NCBI GenBank assembly: GCA_002633005.1
Contig: NMRA01000247.1
Span: 286,523 to 314,150, forward strand
Length of the DNA: 27,628 nucleotides
DNA from: Phoronis australis
Taxonomy: Eukaryota > Phoronida > Phoronidae
Direction: 5' to 3'
Part shown: piece after piece, positions 20,904 to 27,628 of the stretch
How the letters are laid out: the number at the start of each line of letters is the position of its first letter
Numbering within the stretch: position 1 is the first letter of the stretch
Notes under the pieces: model-generated
Told to the model about the DNA's origin: nothing
The model's input: only the letters and a program-made list of their open reading frames with translations
Databases searched by the model: none
Program-made: the position numbers and the translations under genes

Positions 20904-21601
20904 CTGCAATAGTAGAAAAGGAAGTATTCAACTGTGAGAAATAGTTGGATCAAGCCTTATTTGTATAACACTGAAAGGACAATCAATTGTACAATCATAG
21001 TGGGCAAAACTGTAATAAAAAGTACGGAAAAAAGTTTCTAAAATTGATGCAAAAACAGGTAAGCAACAAAACAAAATCAGCATTATTTTTGAGATTGATT
21101 TGTGTCCAAAGAAGAACAGCACACTGTGGAGACATCAGGGAAATGACGAAAAGTATAAATGGTGCAGACTTGGCACATGCTTAACTTCTAGTTTATTAAA
21201 CAAAATAGTTGTTCACTCTTGTCAAGGAGATTTTTCATAAATAAAGAAAAAAATGGGTTATGCAACAGGCACGCTGATATCTTAAAGGAACACTAATAAT
21301 TCGTTTTAGGGCCGTAGTATTTGTGTGTTTTTATTACAAATCACCAGTTCTTGTCAGACATTTGCTATAACTAAGGTGGATGTCTTAACAATTTGCACAC
21401 ACTTAACATTCTCTGCTATTCATCAGTTGGACTTGGCTCAGCAACACAGCATTTAGCTCATTGCAGAACTAGTAGATTTGATTCTGCAGTACAGCTAATT
21501 TCTGGAAAAAACAAAACTAAAAGCAATGAGTCTACATGTCCTCACAGCTCCCCTTGTTTAGGTCATAGGTCACTAAATGCTGATTGGCTGATCCCACTTA
21601 C
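20904..21601 (-). other. Intron between exons 3 and 2
   Basis: 698 bp with a consensus GTAAGT donor (21601 downward) and a TTGCAG acceptor. Short frames on both strands have no recognisable domain. Confidence 0.65.
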
Positions 21602-21928
21602 CAGTCGGCTCAGTGAGTCCCCCTGTACCGCAATACATTCCTAAGCTGCAATTGGTGCTTTGTGTTGTCACTAAATGTCCCGACTGGACAAGGCAGTGGG
21701 GTCGTCGTCCTCTTTGGACAGTAATGACCAGCTGGGCATGGTCCAGAAGTCCCTTTGCTGTTGACGTCCGGCATAGCTGTGTCTGAGCCGAGTGTGCAGT
21801 AGTAGCCACGGCTGCATTCACCAGACACAATTGTAGAGTTGATCTGGTCGCAGTAATAACCACCATTTCATTGGATAACTTCTGCTGAGCACTATAGGTG
21901 CCCGTAGGACATGGCTGCCAGACAACAC
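21602..21928 (-). CDS. Exon 2: GCC2/GCC3 modules with two compensating frameshifts
   Basis: The exon follows acceptor TTATAG (AG at 21929-21930) and ends at GTAAGT. It begins VVWQPCPTGTYSAQQKLSNE, then shifts frame. The second frame reads GGYYCDQ, CSRGYYCTLGS, TSGPCPAGHYCPK and CPVGTFSDN. A second shift near 21660 returns to the first frame with NCSLGMYCGTGGL and EPTG. At the first shift the usual CxxC pair before GGYYC is missing, and at the second the middle cysteine spacing is short, so both look like small deletions. The shifts cancel, which leaves the exon ends in phase. The upstream join to exon 1 is out of phase, and a module is missing there. Confidence 0.75.
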
Positions 21929-22527
21929 CTATAAAAGAAATGATTCGCTGATACCAGGTGGAATACATCACTCATGACGAATTTATTCCTGCTGAAAATT
22001 CAAGCCAAAACCCAATTAAATTTGTTAACTGAAGCGCAAATTTCAATTACCCCATTCCCTGCCAACAGAGCCAGCTGGCTGGCCTGCCTCAGTTAAGATG
22101 GCATCATAAAATTCTCCAACTGAATAGGACTACTTGTGACCTTCTTTTTGACCGGGATTTTCATGTGGAGGAACCAGAAACCTCTTAAACGGTAGTTACA
22201 TTGGCTGAGAACGAATTTTGTAGAAACGATACATCCCAATAGGTTGGTTGCACTTACATTGCAATTATTTTACATAAATGAAGTAATATGAAAGATAAGC
22301 AATATATCTAATCACACAAGTTTTTATTTTTAAAACATGCATACAAATAGATATAATAGGAAAAAGGAAACAACTTTACCCAGAAAATAAACATGACTGT
22401 ACAATACTCTAGTTTATAAAAAATAATATTGAGAACCTAGGGACAAAGTGAGATCTGTTAAAAAATACACATCTGTAAATGCTGCGCATCAGAATATATA
22501 AATACCTCAACTTACATAATATACACA
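21929..22527. other. Intron sequence left of the second retrotransposon
   Basis: AT-rich. No cysteine-rich exon was found, although the phase mismatch between exons 1 and 2 predicts one somewhere between 21929 and 25962. Confidence 0.55.
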
Positions 22528-25403
22528 TGTTTAGGTTGGTTTACTCCATTTGCAAAGAGAGATTTGGGGAAGAGGAGAGGAGAAAACCCAGAGAACCAGC
22601 AGGCCCAAGTAGAAGACAGATAGAGATTTCTCAAATCAGGCAGGAATTGCGACATATGAAGAAGTTGTGGAAGAAGGCTGTTCAGCAGGAGAAAGAAGGT
22701 TTGGCACAGCTTCGGTTCGAGTTAAGGTCTAGGCTTTTGAGATTAAGCAAAGCTGAACGTCTGAGGAAGAAGAGAGCCGAGCGTACACGCACAAGAGAGA
22801 GGTTTATGGCTAACCCTTTCAAGTTTGTAAAGGGCATTCTGGGGAAGGAGGCCTGTGGGCGTCTGAAGTGTACACAGGAGGAGCTGGAAAACCATCTGAA
22901 GGACGTGCACAGTGACGGGGCCAGGAATGCACAGTTGGCGGACTTCGATTGGCTGGATGTTGAGGATGCACCAAGTGTAGCCTTGGAAATGGGGGACATC
23001 AAGTTCTCAGAGGTGAAGAATGTCATAGAAAAGTCAAGATCAGGGTCAGCCCCAGGGCCGTCGGGTCTGCCTTATAAAGTGTATAAGAAGTGTCCAAGGC
23101 TGTTGAGGCGTCTGTGGAAGCTTCTGAGAGTTATATGGAAACAGAAGATTCTGCCTGACACTTGGGGTAAAGCAGAAGGGGTGTATATCCCGAAGGTGAA
23201 GGGAGCCATCAGGATCGGTGATTTTCGTCCCATCTCGCTTCTAGATGTGGAAGGGAAGATCTTCTTTGCAGTCATTTCAGCCAGGATGACGAGTTATCTC
23301 CTGAGCAACAAGTTTGTGGATCCAACAGTACAGAAGGGTGGAATTCCTGGATATGCAGGGTGTCTGGAGCATAATAGCGCCATAACAGAGCTCATTAAAG
23401 ATGCTAAGCGAAACAAGGCTGATTTAGCAGTGGTATGGTTGGACATGGCAAATGCCTATGGATCGATGCCCCATGCACTAATTGAATTGGCAATGGAGAC
23501 CTACCATATCCCTAGAGAACTTCGAGATCTCATTACAAGTTACTTCCGTGGGACTTATATGAGGTTCACAGTCAACGACTTCACTACAGGTTGGCAGCCG
23601 CTCGAGAAGGGGATAATGACAGGGTGCACCATATCGATCATCCTTTTCATCATGGCTATGAATGTCATCATCAAGCGGGCTAGTAAAGAGTGCAGAGGAC
23701 CTTTGTTGCAAGGTAAAAGGATGCCACCTTGCAGAGCATTTGTGGACGATTTGACGATTACGACAGGGTTTGCGGTAGGTGCCGCTTGGGTGGTCAAGAC
23801 ACTGGGCGAGCTGGCTAATTGGGCACGCATGAGTTTCAAGGTGGAGAAGTCCCGTAGCCTTGTCATTGTTAAGGGAAAAATCAACCAACATCATACGTTC
23901 AAGATAGGTTCAGAGGCCATTCCATCTGTGAGCAGAAAACCAGTTAAGTACTTAGGGAAGTTCTACAGCGGGTCTTTGAAAGATGTGGAGCATGTAAAGG
24001 CAGCCATCAAAGAGCTGAGTGACAATTTGATCAAGATTGAGAAGAGCGGTCTCCCGGGCAGATTCAAAATCTGGTGCTACCAGTTTGGACTTTTCCCTAA
24101 AGTTATGTGGCCACTGACAACGTACGATTTCTCAATTTCAACTGCAGAGAAAATGGAAAGGATGGTGAGCAGATGGTTAAGAAAGTGGTTGGGTGTCCCA
24201 CCAAGTTTTGCAAGACTCGGCTTATACATCAAAGGAGGCGCAGTTTTTCTGCCTGTGACATCGATTGTGGAGGAGTTCACGGTGATAAAGTACAAAACAT
24301 TATTGACTCTGCGGAACTCGAGAGATGAGATGATCAGAGAGAGTGAATTATCGGTAGATTCTGGAAGAAAGTGGAAGGCTGCTGTAGCACTGGAGGAGGC
24401 AGAGAGCAGGTTACGGCATACAGATATCGTGGGAACCGTCTGCCATGGAAGACAGGGATTGGGAATGGTTCCGGGGAAGAGGTGTAAGTTGTCAACAGGC
24501 AAAGAGAGGCGCAAAATGGTTTTGGATGAAGTTAGATCCCAGGAGAACGAGAGAAGGTATGCTGAAGCGGTCGGACTGAGGAGACAGGGTGCATGGATAT
24601 CATGGGAAGGAGTGAACAGCAGAAGGATAACTGGTAAAGACCTTCTGTCTTCAGACCAATTCAGATTGGGCTTTTTACCTGGTTCCATATATGACACTCT
24701 CCCAACACCTGTAAATCTTCGAATGTGGGGCAAAACTGAGGATGACAGCTGCAGGGGCTGTGGCAAGCGGTGTACCTTAGAACACGTTCTATCCAGCTGT
24801 AGAGAAGCTCTCACTTCAGGGAAGTACACTTGGCGCCATGATAAGATTCTCAAGTGTATTGCACATGTTTTAGATCTGGAGAGAAGGAAGGCGACTAACT
24901 CTGGCAAAGCACTCATTCGATTCAACAAAGGCAGGGTATCCACTAAGAGGCGTGATTCAGGTATTCTAGGTATGGCTGTCGACTGGAAGATGGAGACGGA
25001 TGTGGTAACTAGGGGTTCATTCCCAAGCCATATTGCAGTAACCCAGTTACAACCAGACATAGTGTTGTGGGCAGACAGCAAGAAGATAGTGACTTTGATC
25101 GAGTTAACGGTGCCGTGGGAGACTAGGATGCAAGAGGCTCACGAGAGGAAACTACTCAAGTACGCAGAGCTATCGCAGGAATGTGCAGCGAATGGCTGGA
25201 AATGCTTCCGTCTCCCCATAGAAGTTGGATGTCGGGGGTTTATTGCTGGAAGCATGTGGCGGATGACGAAGCTACTGGGCATTTCATCAAAAGGGCGAGC
25301 TGATATGTTTAAGTCTACTGTAAGAGCAGCAGAGGAAGCAACCGTGTGGCTGTGGTTACAGCGTGAGAACAAATGGCAACCCCAGCGTTGGCTGGAGGTC
25401 TGA
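22479..25403 (+). CDS. Reverse transcriptase plus restriction-like endonuclease, long intact frame
   Basis: A 974-codon frame; the first 18 or so codons are flanking DNA, so the real N-terminus is missing. In order: a basic, coiled-coil-prone linker (residues about 45-110), an ANPFKFVK...NHLKDVHSD region (111-146), early fingers with FRPISLLDVEGKIFF, motif A VWLDMANAYGSMPH with Asp 322, motif B KGIMTGCTIS, motif C FVDD with Asp 423-424, thumb, a CCHC knuckle C758-x2-C761-x7-H769-x4-C774, then the endonuclease with Pro 859-Asp 860 and Glu 875 in an IELTVPWE motif and a conserved EVGCRGF segment. This order (reverse transcriptase, knuckle, PD-(D/E) nuclease) is that of R2, NeSL and HERO elements. 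HERO-like is my best guess for the clade. No stop or frameshift interrupts it, so the insertion is fairly recent. Confidence 0.9.
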   Translation: MLRIRIYKYLNLHNIHMFRLVYSICKERFGEEERRKPREPAGPSRRQIEISQIRQELRHMKKLWKKAVQQEKEGLAQLRFELRSRLLRLSKAERLRKKRAERTRTRERFMANPFKFVKGILGKEACGRLKCTQEELENHLKDVHSDGARNAQLADFDWLDVEDAPSVALEMGDIKFSEVKNVIEKSRSGSAPGPSGLPYKVYKKCPRLLRRLWKLLRVIWKQKILPDTWGKAEGVYIPKVKGAIRIGDFRPISLLDVEGKIFFAVISARMTSYLLSNKFVDPTVQKGGIPGYAGCLEHNSAITELIKDAKRNKADLAVVWLDMANAYGSMPHALIELAMETYHIPRELRDLITSYFRGTYMRFTVNDFTTGWQPLEKGIMTGCTISIILFIMAMNVIIKRASKECRGPLLQGKRMPPCRAFVDDLTITTGFAVGAAWVVKTLGELANWARMSFKVEKSRSLVIVKGKINQHHTFKIGSEAIPSVSRKPVKYLGKFYSGSLKDVEHVKAAIKELSDNLIKIEKSGLPGRFKIWCYQFGLFPKVMWPLTTYDFSISTAEKMERMVSRWLRKWLGVPPSFARLGLYIKGGAVFLPVTSIVEEFTVIKYKTLLTLRNSRDEMIRESELSVDSGRKWKAAVALEEAESRLRHTDIVGTVCHGRQGLGMVPGKRCKLSTGKERRKMVLDEVRSQENERRYAEAVGLRRQGAWISWEGVNSRRITGKDLLSSDQFRLGFLPGSIYDTLPTPVNLRMWGKTEDDSCRGCGKRCTLEHVLSSCREALTSGKYTWRHDKILKCIAHVLDLERRKATNSGKALIRFNKGRVSTKRRDSGILGMAVDWKMETDVVTRGSFPSHIAVTQLQPDIVLWADSKKIVTLIELTVPWETRMQEAHERKLLKYAELSQECAANGWKCFRLPIEVGCRGFIAGSMWRMTKLLGISSKGRADMFKSTVRAAEEATVWLWLQRENKWQPQRWLEV

Positions 25404-25510
25404 TCAGCCTTCAGAGACCTACCATCGGAGAGGGTTCTAGGTCAAGGTCGAAACCCACGATGAAGATCGACTCCTAGCTGACGACGACGCTGGGTAGCAG
25501 ATACTACCAT
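22533..25510 (+). mobile_element. HERO-like non-LTR retrotransposon with endonuclease, 5'-truncated
   Basis: The plus-strand element lies in the intron between exons 2 and 1, antisense to the host gene. It becomes alignable with the other copy at RLVYSICKERFG (about 22533). The zinc-finger region present in the other copy is absent, which is typical 5' truncation by target-primed reverse transcription. The reading frame is open for about 957 codons to a TGA at 25401-25403. About 100 bp of 3' UTR follow, ending near a direct-repeat region. No poly-A tail is evident, as in several R2-superclade elements. The exact 3' end and target duplication could not be fixed. Confidence 0.85.
25404..25510 (+). 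other. Retrotransposon 3' UTR (approximate)
   Basis: About 100 bp after the TGA are rich in GAC/GACG and unlike the AT-rich intron that follows from about 25515. The 3' boundary is set by this change in composition only. Confidence 0.5.
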
Positions 25511-25550
25511 GTTTACAAGTAAGTGAGCTTCCAAGTTAACAAAATATGAT

Positions 25551-25806
25551 CAACAAAATACTTATTGTTGAAGGTAAAAACATACCAGAACCATTGTGAT
25601 GATAGAAAAAATTATGCATACCTTTAATCGCATTTGTTTGGGACAAAATATGAGTACGAACTTTAAAATCAGCGCATATGTGAACAACAGCAACAACACC
25701 AACAACAAAATACTTGTAATTGGAGGTAAAAACAGACCAATACAATTCTGATAATAGAAGAAACCGATGCATATCTTTAATCACACTAGTTTTTAGCCAA
25801 AATATG
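25551..25806. repeat. Imperfect direct repeat, period about 152 bp
   Basis: Copy 1 (25551-25652) and copy 2 (25703-25806) both start CAACAAAATACTT. They share GAGGTAAAAACA-like, GATAATAGA-like and CTTTAATC segments and end in AAAATATG. A CAA-rich stretch lies between them. The repeat lies just beyond the 3' end of the second retrotransposon. Confidence 0.7.
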
Positions 25807-25962
25807 CTTTTAAGGGGCCTTCAACAACAGGATGCAATACAGTACAATATAATACATAAAACAATAATTAGATACAGGTAACAAAGCAGTAATTAAAAAC
25901 AGGTTATGGGTGAAATTTTGACCAGGAGAGATTAAATAAAGAGACAGAAAAACCACAATTAC

Positions 25963-26212
25963 CCAGCATCACACTGGCCTGATGGTGCTGTCAATGCTGT
26001 TCCATTGCAGTAGTATCCTGGAGAGCACGCCTGACAATTGGCAGCCTCCTCCAGCCCTGTACTGTCTGACCACGAGCCCAGAGGACACTCCACAGGTGAC
26101 GTGGTGCCATATGGGCAGTGATGACCCTTTGGACAGCCTGAACCTGTCATGCCATCTGTTGGTATGGGAATGCTTGATCCACTGATGCATAAGTAGCCAG
26201 CATCACAACTTC
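25963..26212 (-). CDS. Exon 1 (first visible): GCC2/GCC3 modules
   Basis: This 250-bp exon follows acceptor CCTACAG (AG at 26213-26214) and ends at donor GTAATT. It enters in phase 1 and leaves in phase 2. It carries SCDAGYLCISGSS, PTDGMTGSGCPKGHHCPYG, VECPLGSWSDSTG, CQACSPGYYC and a terminal QCDAG. The frame is intact. It does not join exon 2 in phase, and its last motif (CDAG) should be followed by a YYC...CPxGHYC module that is not found. At least one exon appears to have been lost in the intron that now holds the retrotransposon. Earlier exons must lie beyond the right edge. Confidence 0.85.
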
Positions 26213-26982
26213 CTGTAGGAAATTAAGAGAAAAACATGAAATAGAAATATGATCTTCAGAAACATTATAAATTATGGACAAACTGCAGCACAAAATTTGC
26301 ATAACTTACATTGTGTATTTAGGTACATCAGCCAATATATTTAATAACCTAAATGTTGAATCATATACATGCACTTATAAGTGAAAGACTATTAGACAAA
26401 AGTCAAGTAAAACAAAGGAGAATTTTTAAAAAATATAATGAGAGTGAAATTTGACTTATTCATTATAGAATGGTAGAAGTTAACATGCGTTCAATGTCTA
26501 ACAGTAACTACAAAATGAAGAGTATTAAGTGGTAAGAGCACAAGACTAGCAATCTATAGACCTGTGGTTTGATTCCCAGTTGGGGTTCATGATGTTTCTG
26601 TGTATATTTTGTATAAAAGTATTAATAATGGACAAAAAGGCAACAATAACACCCAGTTTCAGACATTGTCATATAGAAGAAATAGCTGGCTATGTCTATA
26701 AGAGAAGTTTAGAAGCATCTGCGAAACATCTGAGCAAAAACGGCATTTTGAAAAACACATGCATACATGGCAATGAGAAGCCCTTTCCAGGAAAAAGCAT
26801 GTCAAAACCTTTTATTCCCTGCAAGAATATATTACTTGAATGATTATTTACGAATCATTCAATAACCACATTGTAAGAGGTACAAGTTAGAAAATGTGAA
26901 ATTATAAAGAAATGGATCCGACCTTCAATGAAATCACAAAAACATCTCATAAATGAATTCCTTTTATTGGTAATACAACTTA
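26213..26982. other. Intron or flank with a tRNA-like sequence; no gene
   Basis: AT-rich. A tRNA-like stretch at 26527-26590 is listed separately. The plus-strand frame at 26580-26843 has no recognisable domain. Confidence 0.55.
26527..26590 (+). repeat. tRNA-like sequence: degraded tRNA-derived SINE head or tRNA pseudogene
   Basis: An A-box-like AAGTGGTAAGAGCA is followed by an anticodon-arm-like segment with loop CTAGCAA (T33 and A37 present; AGC would be the anticodon) and a B-box-like GGTTTGATTCC, one base from the GGTTCGATTCC consensus form. Spacing between the boxes is close to that of a tRNA. The T stem and acceptor stem do not pair well, so a working tRNA is unlikely. A SINE head is the simplest reading, although no SINE body or target duplication was identified. 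Confidence 0.55.
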
Positions 26983-27628
26983 CCGTAATCGTTCCGGTTA
27001 ACGCCCATGCTCAGTTTACCACCTATCCCCCACTTTAAGTGGATTTTCGATTTAACCGCCCACTGCTCAGTTAAGCGCCGCCCTGCGATTTTTTAAGATT
27101 TCCAGTTAAGCGTCCACCTCTCAGTTAAGCGCCCATCCCCGACTTTTAAAGAATGAAGATTTAGCGCCTAGTGCTAAGGAAACGCGCGATTCCCGGACTT
27201 TTAGAAAAAGATCGATGATCACAATGAGTGCAACGACGCGGGGACTCCGAGACAGTGATTTAGCAATCTGAATTACAAAACAGGTAACGAGTTATTGTGT
27301 TGGGTCATGAACTCACTTCAAAATATAATACTTGAACCTTTTTGTCACTTTATTTTCTTCCCTTGTTTGCAAAGTTTAAGAACGCTGGCGGCGTCAAAAG
27401 CTCCGCTTTCAGCAACTTTGCCGCGCTGAGTGTCCGTCTGCAGTGCACTAGATAAAACATATATTCGAAAAAATCAGGCCAGAGAAATGTGACAATGGTT
27501 TTGCCAACCCTCCAAATTCTATTAAGGTGGGAAGCTCTCGTATTTTGAACAAATCTCACAACTCACGGAAAGATGTCAAATTCTCAATATTTTGATGAAT
27601 ATAACTGCCGGGTTATAGAGGATGTGGG
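26983..27628. mobile_element. One end of a DNA transposon related to the element at 471-1860
   Basis: The sequence starts CCGTAATCGTTCC directly after a TA (26981-26982). The right end of the element at 471-1860, read inward, starts CCGTATTCGCC after its TA, and both reach CGCCCATGC at the same distance. Several copies of a CTCAGTTAAGCGCCC-like subterminal unit follow between about 27010 and 27170. The composition then becomes CG-richer, as in the other element. The other end is outside the window, and no transposase is recognisable in the part present. Confidence 0.6.

Larger units (their letters stand above)
1921..26212 (-). other. Host gene span: GCC2/GCC3 cysteine-rich repeat protein, partial, disrupted
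   Basis: Thirteen exon-like blocks on the minus strand encode one continuous series of GCC2/GCC3 (ephrin-receptor-like) modules. The recurring signature is CPxGHYCPxGS, then PCPxGTYxxxTG, then CxxCxxGxYC, with spacers of the PTDGxTGDxCP type. Exon order in the transcript is 25963-26212, 21602-21928, 20582-20903, 19836-20105, 16388-16623, 15207-15376, 12210-12376, 11371-11615, 10689-10952, 10131-10340, ~9157-9433, 3079-6022, 1921-2038. Most edges have GT and AG, and most neighbours join in phase. Many NxT/NxS sequons and even cysteine spacing suggest an extracellular, disulfide-rich protein; the function is unknown. No start, signal peptide, membrane segment or terminal stop is visible, so the gene runs past the window. 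Several nonsense codons, frameshifts and out-of-phase joins argue for a pseudogene or an error-prone assembly. Confidence 0.8.

Noticed and set aside
21430-21495. Possible second tRNA-like sequence (TAGCTCATTGCAGAACTAG followed by a GATTTGATTC-like box)
   Set aside because: The arms do not pair and box spacing and sequence are weaker than at 26527; not supportable.
23478-25081. Long minus-strand frames (up to 334 codons) opposite the second retrotransposon
   Set aside because: Shadow frames of the strongly coding plus strand; no domain is recognisable in them.
1-27628. A variant genetic code (TAG read as an amino acid), since three of the four internal stops noted as in-frame nonsense codons are TAG
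   Set aside because: The stops fall at different expected residues (Tyr at 10852, probably Gln at 5829), frameshifts and a TAA are also present, and the retrotransposon frame is open with the standard code and ends in TGA.
1-27628. CRISPR array, rRNA, bacterial promoters or operons
   Set aside because: The repeats seen are microsatellites, transposon ends or coding modules; no spaced palindromic repeats or rRNA-like blocks were found, and the spliced gene structure is eukaryotic.

Overview
The window looks like nuclear DNA of an invertebrate animal, most likely marine. It is AT-rich, a spliced gene on the minus strand has long introns, and there are two retrotransposons of the R2/HERO-like class (reverse transcriptase plus C-terminal restriction-like endonuclease) as well as several non-coding DNA transposons. 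The species cannot be fixed from the sequence. I see no bacterial-type genes, operons, rRNA or CRISPR.

The only host gene recognised runs right to left from about 26212 to 1921. Thirteen exons encode an uninterrupted series of GCC2/GCC3 (ephrin-receptor-like) cysteine-rich modules of the form CPxGHYCPxGS...PCPxGTY...CxxCxxGxYC, rich in N-glycosylation sequons and so probably extracellular. Neither end of the gene is in the window: no start codon, signal peptide, membrane segment or terminal stop was found. Most exon joins fall at the glycine before an aromatic-Cys pair, and most neighbouring exons join in phase. The reading frame is nevertheless broken many times: in-frame TAG at 5829-5831, 10852-10854 and 20098-20100, a TAA plus frameshift in 20582-20903, two compensating frameshifts in 21602-21928, an exon cut off at about 9150, and three exon joins out of phase. 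The locus is either a young pseudogene or a poor, chimeric assembly.

Layout: 471-1860, non-coding DNA transposon with a TA target duplication; 1921-2038 and 3079-6022, the last visible exons, the second holding a 1038-bp near-identical duplication whose copies meet at a single N (4562); about 6700-9150, a decayed and 3'-truncated HERO-like retrotransposon with another N (7289), fused directly to an exon; 9157-16623, seven exons and part of an eighth, separated by introns; 17637-19070, a second inverted-repeat element with a 5-bp target duplication; 19836-21928, three damaged exons; about 22530-25510, a second HERO-like element with a long intact reading frame, antisense to the host gene; 25963-26212, the first visible exon; 26527-26590, a tRNA-like sequence; 26983 onward, one end of a transposon related to that at 471-1860.

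Both N bases sit exactly where homology breaks, so they probably stand for unresolved gaps rather than single unread bases. I found no convincing new molecular system. The points most worth pursuing are the damaged cysteine-rich mosaic gene, the retrotransposon-exon fusion, the intact antisense HERO-like frame, and the CAC-ended transposon with 5-bp target duplication.
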